Origin: a virus
Reading direction: 5' to 3' (one strand)
DNA: 30,037 nt
Virus record (IMG/VR): IMGVR_UViG_3300017737_002013
Location: 1 to 30,037 of that record
The position numbers and the translations under genes are program-made. The notes beneath the pieces were generated by a model. That model saw only the letters and a program-made list of their open reading frames with translations. It had not been told where the DNA came from and searched no databases. Positions 20,250-28,032 of the stretch are shown here, one piece after another. Numbering within the stretch: position 1 is the first letter of the stretch; the number at the start of each line of letters is the position of its first letter.

Positions 20250-20724
20250 CGAAGTAATCCTTCCTGAAATAACGACTGAGAACGTTCCTATTGTAATACG
20301 CAGGTTGTCCGTTGTCAAGCTGTTCAGTCAAGACGTTGTTCACAAAAAGTTGACGAGTCTCCTCGTAATTTACAAAGCCCTTTGTGGGGTGAACGGAAAG
20401 TATCTCTCGTCTGAAGGAACTATTTCCAATTCTACGGCGTTCTTCAGCAAGTTCGTCAGAACTTCCGTAGTATCTTTTCCAGTCGCTCTCACTTTTAACT
20501 CTCCTAGATTTACCTCTAGGCTTTCTATGTTGCCAAAAATATTTTCTGCCGATGTATTGTCTTCCGTCTTCGAGATTTGAGATCCTGTATACAAAACCAT
20601 AGTTGTCGCCAATGTCATCAGACTCAAAGCACTTACCATCGTACATCCAAGGGTTAGGATAGGAGCATGTGCTAGGAGAAGTTTCCCCTTCTCCCTCAGT
20701 CTTTCTCTCAGGTTTGCCATTCAA
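20233..20724 (-). CDS. GIY-YIG endonuclease-like protein
   Basis: 163 aa. The GIY-YIG core reads YGFVYRI (42-48) and QYIGRKYFW (56-64), with R60 after YIG. A downstream acidic residue in NYEETRQLF (E121/E122) is the likely metal ligand, and N145 lies in YYNRNVL. This matches the compact nuclease domain conserved in T4-like cyanophages and Seg-like homing enzymes. It has no separate DNA-binding domain beyond a short basic stretch (HRKPRGKSRRVK). The start is TTG at 20724; the next in-frame ATG is residue 27, just before the conserved core, so the true start is uncertain. Confidence 0.78.
   Translation of the reverse strand: MNGKPERKTEGEGETSPSTCSYPNPWMYDGKCFESDDIGDNYGFVYRISNLEDGRQYIGRKYFWQHRKPRGKSRRVKSESDWKRYYGSSDELAEERRRIGNSSFRREILSVHPTKGFVNYEETRQLFVNNVLTEQLDNGQPAYYNRNVLSRYFRKDYFDGKPI
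20290..20318 (-). promoter_or_regulatory. Possible promoter inside the GIY-YIG gene
   Basis: TTGACA at 20318-20313, 17-nt spacer, TACAAT at 20295-20290, 41 nt before the 47-aa gene. It would serve that gene and the lysozyme-like gene. It is coding sequence (Q-L-D-N-G-Q...Y-Y-N), so chance is possible. Confidence 0.45.
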
Positions 20725-20757
20725 TTGAATTAATAAAACTCTAAGTTATATAGTCAG

Positions 20758-21594
20758 TTATGGCACAAACTTATTGGGTTGATATCCCTTAGAATTAAAT
20801 GGTTTGCCAAGTTTGTCTGGAACATATTTTGAAGATCCATCACCTTTTGGTGCATACTTTCCACCATTACCAAACAGTTTGTCATATCTCTTGGCACTGA
20901 CTGTATTTCCAGTTCCACCTGAACCCAATGGATCTCCAACAACCTTAGTTCTCTGGTAGTTAGTTCCACCTGTTCTGTTTGTTTTTACTGCTTTAAAATC
21001 AGTCATCTGATTGGCACCAGATGCTTGTCTAGTATTAAATCTTCCACCAGTTCCAGTGGGAACTGCATATCTATATTTGGTGTTGTATTTGTTCTTTGCC
21101 CCAAACGGAAGGCCACGTTTATCTAATCTAGGTTCTTTAGATCTTTCAGGTCTCTCTGGACTATCTGGTCTATCGGGTTTCTCTAGCCTATCTGGCCTCT
21201 TTGGTCTTTCAGGTCTTTCAGGTCTTTCTGGTTTTGGTTTCCGTTTAACCCTCTCTTCGGGTTTTTGTTTTGGATTGTTTCCTCCGCCTGGTTGAGGATT
21301 AGGTTCACTTCTCATCTGAAGACTGCCACCAACACTTACAGATCTCTGAGTTGTAGGAGCACTGGATGTACTAGCAGAAGTACCTGGACTTTGAATAGCT
21401 TGTGTGATACCACTTCCAATCTTATCACCCTGCCCACTAACTTTATTTTGATCGTATCTAATTCCGGCTTTGTATTGTTTTGTGTTATTACCGCCGCTAA
21501 CACCTCCACCTACACTAAAACCACGTCCAGGTCTAATAGAAGCTCCAAAGGATGCACCACTAACTTCTGTAATAAATTCTCTATATGTTTTCAT
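20758..21594 (-). CDS. Low-complexity protein with Pro-Glu-Arg repeats
   Basis: A 278-aa protein opening with MKTYREFITEVS, an N-terminus I recall from several T4-like cyanophage proteins (from memory). Residues ~10-100 are Gly/Ser/Thr-rich. Residues ~108-155 are a Lys/Arg-Pro-Glu/Asp repeat (PERPERPERPKRPDR and so on), basic and probably extended. The C-terminal part is Gly/Lys/Tyr-rich (GNGGKYAPKGDGSSKYVP). No catalytic domain is visible. It is intrinsically disordered and possibly a nucleic-acid-binding or head-internal protein. It has both a host-type (21647-21675) and a late-type (21618-21625) promoter upstream. Confidence 0.65.
   Translation of the reverse strand: MKTYREFITEVSGASFGASIRPGRGFSVGGGVSGGNNTKQYKAGIRYDQNKVSGQGDKIGSGITQAIQSPGTSASTSSAPTTQRSVSVGGSLQMRSEPNPQPGGGNNPKQKPEERVKRKPKPERPERPERPKRPDRLEKPDRPDSPERPERSKEPRLDKRGLPFGAKNKYNTKYRYAVPTGTGGRFNTRQASGANQMTDFKAVKTNRTGGTNYQRTKVVGDPLGSGGTGNTVSAKRYDKLFGNGGKYAPKGDGSSKYVPDKLGKPFNSKGYQPNKFVP
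21121..21250 (-). repeat. Short tandem repeats coding for Pro-Glu-Arg units
   Basis: On the plus strand, 9-nt units of the type TCAGGTCTT or TCTGGTCTA recur about a dozen times (e.g. ggtctttcaggtctttcagg near 21200-21220). They encode (K/E)RP-type triplets, and the copy number could vary by slippage. Confidence 0.65.
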
Positions 21595-21617
21595 AGAATC
21601 ATCAGAAGCTTCTTATA

Positions 21618-21625
21618 TATTTATT
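21618..21625 (-). promoter_or_regulatory. Late-type promoter element (AATAAATA)
   Basis: Matches NATAAATA on the minus strand, 24 nt before the ATG of the Pro-Glu-Arg repeat gene. A 10-bp palindrome AGAAGCTTCT follows at 21604-21613. Confidence 0.55.
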
Positions 21626-21646
21626 CCTTTGAACCTTGGCAGAGTT

Positions 21647-21675
21647 AGTTTACCCGTGATTGAATACCTTGTCAA
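21647..21675 (-). promoter_or_regulatory. Host-type promoter ahead of the repeat protein
   Basis: TTGACA at 21675-21670, 17-nt spacer, TAAACT at 21652-21647 (weaker -10). The -35 box contains the TGA stop (21674-21672) of the DUF3008-like gene. Confidence 0.55.
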
Positions 21676-22256
21676 TCTTTATTTGATACCCACTTTTTCT
21701 TTTCTTTATCCCACTTCTTAACTTCCCCTGGACGTAGCTTTTCTTTCGCATCTTTTGATTGGGAAACAAACTCTTTCCAGTTCTTCCCATGTTTCATACG
21801 CATCGTCTTAGCGTAATTCACTTTCTCATTATCCTTAATGCTTTTCATAGCCTTTGGATCAGAAAGAATACTACTTCTGAGTCCTTCATCAACCTTTTTT
21901 CTTTCAGGCAAACCTTTATGTTTAGTAGATGCAAAGTCCTTTACATCTTTCTTTTTCATTGATGCAGCGGCTTTACCTACATCTCCTCCGATGTTTGCTT
22001 CTCCCTTTTGGACTGCGCGAACCATTCCAAAGAACTTTTGTTGAGCCTTAGATACTGATTCTTCGGAGACGCTTCCACCATCAGAACCCCCATTAGGTTC
22101 CCCATTCCCAGTTCCATTGCCATTCTTGTTATTTCCATCCTTACCCTCTTCGTCTTTTTCAATTACTCCACCACGTCCCACATGCCACCCTAGAGGAATT
22201 TTTTTGCATTTCTCGTCAGTGTAACACCAGTAATGTCCCTGTTTACATTTAGCCAT
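21672..22256 (-). CDS. DUF3008-like protein with Cys and Gly/Asn-rich N-terminus
   Basis: 194 aa from ATG 22256, which shares one base with the upstream TGA (TGATG); a TTG one codon earlier is ignored. A Cys-containing segment KCKQGHYWCYTDEKCKKIP at 3-21 is followed by a Gly/Asn/Glu linker (~35-65). A DUF3008-like block AQQKFFGMVRAVQKG...MKKKDVKDFASTKHKGLP lies at ~71-117. The C-terminus is Lys-rich. Similar modular proteins occur in T4-like cyanophages (from memory) and function is unknown. The very basic C-terminus suggests nucleic-acid or head association. Confidence 0.72.
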   Translation of the reverse strand: MAKCKQGHYWCYTDEKCKKIPLGWHVGRGGVIEKDEEGKDGNNKNGNGTGNGEPNGGSDGGSVSEESVSKAQQKFFGMVRAVQKGEANIGGDVGKAAASMKKKDVKDFASTKHKGLPERKKVDEGLRSSILSDPKAMKSIKDNEKVNYAKTMRMKHGKNWKEFVSQSKDAKEKLRPGEVKKWDKEKKKWVSNKD

Positions 22257-22954
22257 CAATCAAACCTTGAAGAATAAATGCCTTTGTTCTTTTCTTTTTC
22301 TTTCTTAGTGTAACCTTTGGCAACAATACGAGAAGTATCTTTACTTACGCGACGGTTATGTGTCTGGAGATCAGTTTCTTTTTCTCCCTTAGTCTTTTTC
22401 TCTTGACGAGAACCAGGGAAGTCTTTGGCGTGTGCTTTACCTTCTACTGATTTTTTAATGTCAAGTTTTTTTCCAGTTTTCTTCTCATGTGTATCAAGAA
22501 CGCTCTGGCGTTTCTTCACTGCTTCCAAAGATTCTTTTGCTTTATCTTCGGTCTTTTCTTTACCTTCCTTACGTGGACCACGACGAGCTTCTTCAAGTCT
22601 CTGACGTACATCCTCTCTCATCCAGCGAGGAACGGTATCATCTTTGACCTTCTTCATATCATCTACAGCTTTTTCATTATTCTTTCTTCTTTTTTTCATA
22701 TCTTTTTCTAGATATGAGTCACCCTTTTTCTTTTTATCTTCCAGAATTGCTTGTGTAATAGTTTCTGCAGAGTTCCAAAGATTATTTTCCTTAATATAAG
22801 TATCAATTATCTCTTCGGTAGTCCATTTGGTTACATCGTATCCTTCCTCTTGCAAATTTTTAATCCAAGAAGTATAATTATCCAAGTGATACTCACACAA
22901 TTCAGATTTAAACTGCTCGTATGCTTCTCTATGTTTGCTGACTTTATTTGTCAT
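22256..22954 (-). CDS. Lysine-rich helical protein, probably virion- or assembly-associated
   Basis: A 232-aa protein. The N-terminal ~75 residues form an amphipathic helical domain (EQFKSELCEYHLDNYTSWIK; KWTTEEIIDTYIKENNLW). The rest is dominated by K/E/R (KKKGDSYLEKDMKKRRKNNE, RRGPRKEGKEKTEDKAKE) with no visible enzyme motif. The C-terminal DTSRIVAKGYTKKEKEK resembles a basic nucleic-acid-binding tail. A late-type element lies 34 nt upstream (22995-22988), so late expression and a structural or packaging role are plausible. Not recognised beyond that. Confidence 0.65.
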   Translation of the reverse strand: MTNKVSKHREAYEQFKSELCEYHLDNYTSWIKNLQEEGYDVTKWTTEEIIDTYIKENNLWNSAETITQAILEDKKKKGDSYLEKDMKKRRKNNEKAVDDMKKVKDDTVPRWMREDVRQRLEEARRGPRKEGKEKTEDKAKESLEAVKKRQSVLDTHEKKTGKKLDIKKSVEGKAHAKDFPGSRQEKKTKGEKETDLQTHNRRVSKDTSRIVAKGYTKKEKEKNKGIYSSRFD

Positions 22955-22987
22955 GGTATAAAAAAGGAAAACATGGTCGTATACTCA

Positions 22988-22995
22988 TATTTATT
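22988..22995 (-). promoter_or_regulatory. Late-type promoter element, minus strand
   Basis: AATAAATA on the minus strand, 34 nt before the ATG at 22954. It lies back to back with the plus-strand element at 23001-23008. Confidence 0.6.
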
Positions 22996-23000
22996 AGAAC

Positions 23001-23008
23001 AATAAATA
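23001..23008 (+). promoter_or_regulatory. Late-type promoter element, plus strand
   Basis: AATAAATA on the plus strand, 30 nt before the ATG of the fibre-like gene at 23038. Only 5 nt separate it from the divergent minus-strand element. Confidence 0.6.
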
Positions 23009-23037
23009 GAAGAAATAGACCTTATCATAAGAAATAA

Positions 23038-25674
23038 ATGGCTAGACAGGGAATATTCACTGGATTTACGCCGAATGATGGTCTGGGAGATTCCCTCGCA
23101 TCTGGTGCAGTAAAAGTAAATGCCAATTTTCAGGAGATTTATAATACCTTTGGAGATGGAACAGAGTTATCTGCCAACGCAGGTTCTGCAGGAACTTGGA
23201 CCAAGGCAAGTACATACGGTATTACTACCAGTAAGTATGTTGGTATTGGCACGACTCTTCCAACTAGTCAACTGCATGTAGAAGGCAATACATTACTTTC
23301 GGGTATTACGACAGGAACATTCATTGGGGATGGATCTGGACTAACTGGTGTTACTGCTATTGGACAGGGCATTGTCATCAAAAACAGTGGATCTGTTCTT
23401 GGTGTAGCACAAACCGTAAATTTCAATGACCGACTTAATGTAAGTAGTGTCTTTGGTGGTAACGTAACCATAGACGCAGTAGACTATGTATCCTATGCAA
23501 CTGTATCTGGCATTGCATCATATACTCCTATTGCAGGATTCGCATCTCTAACAAATTATTCTCCACTATCAGGAATCTCTTCGTATACACCCGTCGCTGG
23601 TGTAGCAACCTTCGCAACCTCTGCAGGAATCGTTACATATTCTTCTGCAGCAGGTGTTGCAACTAATGCAGGTGTCTCTGAGTACGCAAAGGTCGCTGGC
23701 ATCTCCTCATATACACCCGTTGCAGGTCTCTCTACCATTGCGGGGTATGCACAGACTGCAGGTATCGCAACAGTCTCTCAGAACCTCTCTGGCACCCCTT
23801 CTATCCTGGTTGATAACATCAACTCAGGTGCAGGTATTGTAACCTTCCCAGGTCAAGGCAGTAAGATGCGCTTTGACTTTGACTCTACCACTGACATGCC
23901 TAGTGCAGTGTCTTGGAGAGGAATGTTTGCCTATGCGAACAACTCAAAGCAAGCATACGTTTCTTATGGTACTACTAACGGTGGATATAATGGTTGGAGA
24001 AGACTTCTTGTAGAAGATATCCATGGCAACTATGAGACCACTGGTATCCTAACAGCTTCTACATTCTCTGGAGATGCTTCTGGGCTATACAATGTCCCAG
24101 CTTCCAGTTCTATTTGGAAATCTGGTCCTACTGGCATTACTACAAATAGCAACGTTGGTATTGGAACCACCAATGCAGAGGAAGCTCTTTCTGTTCTAGG
24201 TAACTTTAGACTTAAAGGAAGAATCGTAGGTACTGCAACAACTAACATCCTACCATTCCTCTTTGCAGAGTATAGAACTCTACCAAGTCCTACTGAGTAC
24301 CATGGTGCATTTGTTCATACCCATGATACTGGAAAGGCATATTATGCTCATGCGGGAAGATGGACTGAACTTCTTAATAGAAACATAGATGGAACCATCG
24401 GCGTCGGGACAGATCATTTCACCGCTGGTATCATCACTGCAAATACATTCTACGGTGATGGATCCAACCTAACAGGTGTTACAGCATCAGGATCTGGTGT
24501 TGTTATTCAAGAAGAAGGAGGCACTGTTGGAACTGCTGCAACCATTAACTTCGTTGGTGCTGGTGTTACTGCAACCTATTCAAATGGAATTGCAACCATT
24601 GAAATTACCGACGTAGTTGGTAGTGGATCGACTGGTGGAGCAACCACACTGAATGATCTGACTGATGTTGTGTCCTCTGGAGCACAGATCAATGATATCC
24701 TGAAGTACAATGGATCTATCTGGACAACTGCTACTGGAATCAGCACACAAAACGCAGATAACGTTAGACTAGGATTTGGTGCTGCGAGTGATCTCCAGAT
24801 CTGGCATGATGGAGCTCAAAGTTATATCAATGAAAATGGAAGTGGGTCTCTATTCATAGATTCTAGTGCATTGTATCTACAGAATAGTGGATCAACCAAA
24901 CTACAAGTAACTCAATATGGTATCAATGTAACAGGTGTTGTAACTGCAACTTCATTCGTTGGTGATGGCTCTGGGTTAACTAACCTTCCAGGGGGAGGTA
25001 GTTATGGCAACTCTGATGTTGATACCCATCTCAATACTGGAATTGCTTCCAGTAGTGATGTTCTAAGTTGGAATGGTTCTGATTATGCTTGGGTAGCAAT
25101 CAGCACCAGTTCATATCAAAATTCAAATGTAGATACACACCTCAATGTTAGTGGTGCTTCTTCAGGTGAAATTCTCAGTTGGAATGGTTCTGATTATGCT
25201 TGGGTAGCAGATCAGACTGGCGGAGGCGGAGGAGGTACTGGGTACTTTGAAAAGACTGATGCTGGAATTAATACTAATACCAGTATTGGCATTGGAACAA
25301 CTAATCCCATAGGTAACCAATCACTTCAAATAAGAAACACCGTATTTGAAAGTCATGGTGTTGCATCATCTTCTTTCACTGCATCTGCTGGAACACCTCA
25401 AGAAATTGATGTGTATACTGAAGACTTCGTAACCGCAGAATATACAATATCCATTATCAATGGAAATAATTACCAGGCACAAAAAGCATTAGTGATGCAT
25501 ACTGGTGCGGGCACAACCGCATATGTATCACAGTATGGTCAAATGTATGAACCGAATAAAATTGCCGATGTATCGGTAACACTATCTGCTGGTCAAGTTC
25601 AAGTAAGATTAGTTCCAGTCACTGGAATATCTGGGCTAACTACTTATAGATTCACAACACAAAGAATGCTTTGA
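23038..25674 (+). CDS. Large repeat-built fibre-like virion protein
   Basis: An 878-aa protein. The N-terminus MARQGIFTGFTPNDGLGD...KVNANFQEIYNTFGDG is of the type I associate with cyanophage fibre or virion proteins. Residues ~148-248 consist of tandem short units (GIASYTPIAG, GISSYTPVAG, GVATFATSAG) suggestive of a beta-helix or trimeric fibre. Modules GDGSGLTGV and VGIGTT recur. The C-terminal third holds two copies of SNVDTHLN...LSWNGSDYAWVA, also present in the protein at 28033. The last ~140 residues (TEDFVTAEYTISI...TTYRFTTQRML) look like a globular tip, possibly receptor-binding. It is transcribed from the late-type element upstream. Fibre assignment is inferred from the repeats and neighbours. 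Confidence 0.8.
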   Translation: MARQGIFTGFTPNDGLGDSLASGAVKVNANFQEIYNTFGDGTELSANAGSAGTWTKASTYGITTSKYVGIGTTLPTSQLHVEGNTLLSGITTGTFIGDGSGLTGVTAIGQGIVIKNSGSVLGVAQTVNFNDRLNVSSVFGGNVTIDAVDYVSYATVSGIASYTPIAGFASLTNYSPLSGISSYTPVAGVATFATSAGIVTYSSAAGVATNAGVSEYAKVAGISSYTPVAGLSTIAGYAQTAGIATVSQNLSGTPSILVDNINSGAGIVTFPGQGSKMRFDFDSTTDMPSAVSWRGMFAYANNSKQAYVSYGTTNGGYNGWRRLLVEDIHGNYETTGILTASTFSGDASGLYNVPASSSIWKSGPTGITTNSNVGIGTTNAEEALSVLGNFRLKGRIVGTATTNILPFLFAEYRTLPSPTEYHGAFVHTHDTGKAYYAHAGRWTELLNRNIDGTIGVGTDHFTAGIITANTFYGDGSNLTGVTASGSGVVIQEEGGTVGTAATINFVGAGVTATYSNGIATIEITDVVGSGSTGGATTLNDLTDVVSSGAQINDILKYNGSIWTTATGISTQNADNVRLGFGAASDLQIWHDGAQSYINENGSGSLFIDSSALYLQNSGSTKLQVTQYGINVTGVVTATSFVGDGSGLTNLPGGGSYGNSDVDTHLNTGIASSSDVLSWNGSDYAWVAISTSSYQNSNVDTHLNVSGASSGEILSWNGSDYAWVADQTGGGGGGTGYFEKTDAGINTNTSIGIGTTNPIGNQSLQIRNTVFESHGVASSSFTASAGTPQEIDVYTEDFVTAEYTISIINGNNYQAQKALVMHTGAGTTAYVSQYGQMYEPNKIADVSVTLSAGQVQVRLVPVTGISGLTTYRFTTQRML
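23488..23790 (+). repeat. Tandem ~8-10-residue repeats in the fibre-like gene
   Basis: Units of the type (S/A)-Y-(T/S)-x-(V/I/L)-(A/S)-G-(I/V/F)-(A/S) repeat about ten times (residues ~148-248). DNA copies such as TCATATACACCCGT(C/T)GC recur. Confidence 0.7.
24976..25013 (+). repeat. 38-bp exact repeat, copy A (copy B at 28207-28244)
   Basis: From ttaactaacc to ggcaactc, identical over 38 nt to 28207-28244 in the later fibre-like gene. A second shared block (AGTTGGAATGGT...TGGGTAGCA) occurs at about 25070, 25185 and 28300. Confidence 0.9.
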
Positions 25675-25691
25675 TTCGGGAGGTATAAGAA

Positions 25692-28010
25692 ATGTTTTCT
25701 ACTGATACTAATATCGACGAATGGTACGAACAGAGGAGAGTAAATTTTGAATCTCTCAAAGAAACTCTACCAAAAAAGCCAACAGAAAAAGAATCAAAAA
25801 AAGAATACTGTATTCTCTGTCATACAAAAAAGGACTGGGAGCATGTTCACGAAATCCTAATGCAGGATGGAACTCTTGAAGATAATATTCCATCCAGGAC
25901 TGTAGAGTGTCCGAGTGCATGTAATCATAGTGAACTCAGAGGAATCTATCTATTAGACGATGATGAAGTTGAACAGTTGAAAAATCATCCTGGCGTTGCA
26001 AATGTAAATATCAATGCTTCTGCATATCCAGGCACCTATATGGATAACCCTGACAATTTAGTCGAGAGTTTGACAAAAGAAAATAGATATGCATCTAATG
26101 TTTGGTGTCAAGGATATTCATATGTCAATAGTTATACTAGTAGCACTCCTGGCATAGACCTCAAAAATAGAGGATCTATGCAATTACTCAGACATGTCCA
26201 AAAGAAAAGTCCTTGGGTGTCTGGTCAATGGGAAACGGGAGCAGGAGTAGCCGGTACTACAGGAGCTTCGATACAAATTGGTAGTCAAATACCACAATAT
26301 GGAACGGGGAAAGACGTTGATGTTATTGTATGCGACCAAGATATGTGGTTCGGTCACATCGAATTTCAGAATACTTTAGGTATCAGTACACTTACCACAG
26401 CAGATACTCCACAAAATTATGTTGGCGGTAACAAATTATCTAACAGTGGGATCTCTACAACAGTAGGTACATGCGATCTTTTAGATTTAGTTTTAGATGC
26501 TCCATACTATTTGGACCCAGAATTCTTTAATGCAGATCCTGGTAATAGACTTACTACTCGTTGGGATGGAACAACTGTCCCCACAGATTCAGCTGGTCTC
26601 AACTGGTGGAGAAACAACAGTACAACTTATAGATCTCCAAAATTTGTATCTGCAGGCATTGGAACTGGAGAAGCAGTTGCAGGTACAGTAGAAGATTTTG
26701 GTGCTATTCTTGCAAACTCATCTTATACGAGATCTAGATCTAACGGTAGTAATACTGCATATCAAAATAATAGTGGTTTCCATGGAACTCCATGTGCTTC
26801 ACAAACATATGGTAGACAATATGGATGGGCTTATAATTCTAACAAGTGGTTCCTAAATCTATATGGTACTTATGGTGTATTGTGGGAAGTTGGGTTTGAT
26901 ATGCAGAAAGTATTCCATCAGATTAAACCAATAAATTCATCTAAAGGTGATAAGGATCCAACTATTTCCAGTAATAGTTGGAGTAATAGAGTAGGTTCAT
27001 GGAGTAGTGGATACATTAACCACAGAGATGCTGCAGGAACTGGCCAGGCACCATTAGACGGATCAAACGCAGTATCTTATGGTAGTCAAGTAGGACCTCT
27101 CATTGGTAATAGTGGGACGTTAGCAATCGAATATGAGTTTGATAACTCAATTATTCAATCAGGTGTTGAACTTGTAGAATCTGGAGTTATTTTCTGTTAT
27201 GCCGCTGGCAATAGAGACCAAAAAGTGGTAAGAGGTGATCATCCAGACTACAATAATTACTATACTTTATCTGATAATCAAACTCCTGCAGAAGGAAGAC
27301 GATCGGGATACAGTAGTATGCCTGGAATTTATTTCCAACCGTTCTATAATCGGATTGGATATCCAGGACAAATTGGCAAACGACATGATACGAAGGGAGT
27401 AGCTTTCTATAAAGGAATTGGAGTTGGTGCTTTAGACGAATACGGCACAACGAGCAGTTCTGCTGGAGAAGTTGGGGTGGGAACCTTCTATAGACAATGC
27501 AAAACCTCATATAGTAATATGGGAAATGGAGTTGATATTTTTGCACTATGCGATATGAGTTTTGCTGCATGTGAGGATAACAGTAGTGGGTATAAAAGAT
27601 ATGATAGATACTACGATCTTGATGGAGTCACATCTGTAGAGTCTGAAGATAGGTTATTCAACGGAACAAGTTCTGCAACTCCTATTGCTGTTGGTCTTAT
27701 GGCAACTAAACTTGAATATAATAGAGGTTGGAACTGGGCCGATATGAAACATTGGTTCAAGACAGCTTTGGGTGGACCCCTGTTGGGAAGCACAGACTCT
27801 GCAGGAACATCTACAGTGTATGCTGGTATTGAAGGTGATGGTGACTACACTACTTCCTTATGGACTGATTCTTATACCCTTCAAGGTAGTGATGCACCTG
27901 TTATTTGGGATGCGCCAACAGGTGCAGAACCAAATTTAACTAAATTAATTGATGGTGGAGCTCAACCCCTCACATTCTCTGGCGACATCACCATTAAAAT
28001 TGTAGAATAA
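25692..28010 (+). CDS. Subtilisin-like (S8) serine protease domain virion protein
   Basis: A 772-aa protein. The triad is visible: D215 in DVIVCDQD (209-217), H364 in GFHGTPCAS (362-370), S660 in NGTSSATPIAVGLMA (657-671), and oxyanion Asn N507 in CYAAGN. The N-terminal ~200 residues precede the catalytic domain, with Cys pairs at 40/43 and 73/77; they could be a propeptide or virion anchor. There is no signal peptide. About 150 residues lie between the Asp and the His, many more than in a typical subtilase, so an insertion (~230-350) is present. It sits between two fibre-like genes and has a strong GGGAGG 8 nt before its ATG. Likely roles are fibre or head maturation, or cleavage of host surface protein; this is inference. 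Confidence 0.85.
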   Translation: MFSTDTNIDEWYEQRRVNFESLKETLPKKPTEKESKKEYCILCHTKKDWEHVHEILMQDGTLEDNIPSRTVECPSACNHSELRGIYLLDDDEVEQLKNHPGVANVNINASAYPGTYMDNPDNLVESLTKENRYASNVWCQGYSYVNSYTSSTPGIDLKNRGSMQLLRHVQKKSPWVSGQWETGAGVAGTTGASIQIGSQIPQYGTGKDVDVIVCDQDMWFGHIEFQNTLGISTLTTADTPQNYVGGNKLSNSGISTTVGTCDLLDLVLDAPYYLDPEFFNADPGNRLTTRWDGTTVPTDSAGLNWWRNNSTTYRSPKFVSAGIGTGEAVAGTVEDFGAILANSSYTRSRSNGSNTAYQNNSGFHGTPCASQTYGRQYGWAYNSNKWFLNLYGTYGVLWEVGFDMQKVFHQIKPINSSKGDKDPTISSNSWSNRVGSWSSGYINHRDAAGTGQAPLDGSNAVSYGSQVGPLIGNSGTLAIEYEFDNSIIQSGVELVESGVIFCYAAGNRDQKVVRGDHPDYNNYYTLSDNQTPAEGRRSGYSSMPGIYFQPFYNRIGYPGQIGKRHDTKGVAFYKGIGVGALDEYGTTSSSAGEVGVGTFYRQCKTSYSNMGNGVDIFALCDMSFAACEDNSSGYKRYDRYYDLDGVTSVESEDRLFNGTSSATPIAVGLMATKLEYNRGWNWADMKHWFKTALGGPLLGSTDSAGTSTVYAGIEGDGDYTTSLWTDSYTLQGSDAPVIWDAPTGAEPNLTKLIDGGAQPLTFSGDITIKIVE

Positions 28011-28013
28011 ATA
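28006..28013 (+). promoter_or_regulatory. Late-type promoter element (AATAAATA)
   Basis: It overlaps the TAA stop (28008-28010) of the protease gene and lies 19 nt before the next ATG, so spacing for a separate transcript is short. Confidence 0.45.
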
Positions 28014-28032
28014 GTTAGAAAAGTTAGTACCC

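Noticed and set aside
21121-21250. Short regularly spaced repeats as a possible CRISPR array
   Set aside because: Units are 9 nt, in frame and coding; there are no spacers of constant length and no cas genes.
21265-21648. 127-codon plus-strand ORF opposite the Pro-Glu-Arg repeat gene
   Set aside because: Shadow of low-complexity Gly/Ser/Thr codons on the other strand; composition only.
27187-27570. 127-codon minus-strand ORF inside the subtilisin-like gene
   Set aside because: Antisense shadow rich in Tyr/Gln/Leu from biased codons; no promoter, ribosome-binding site or domain.
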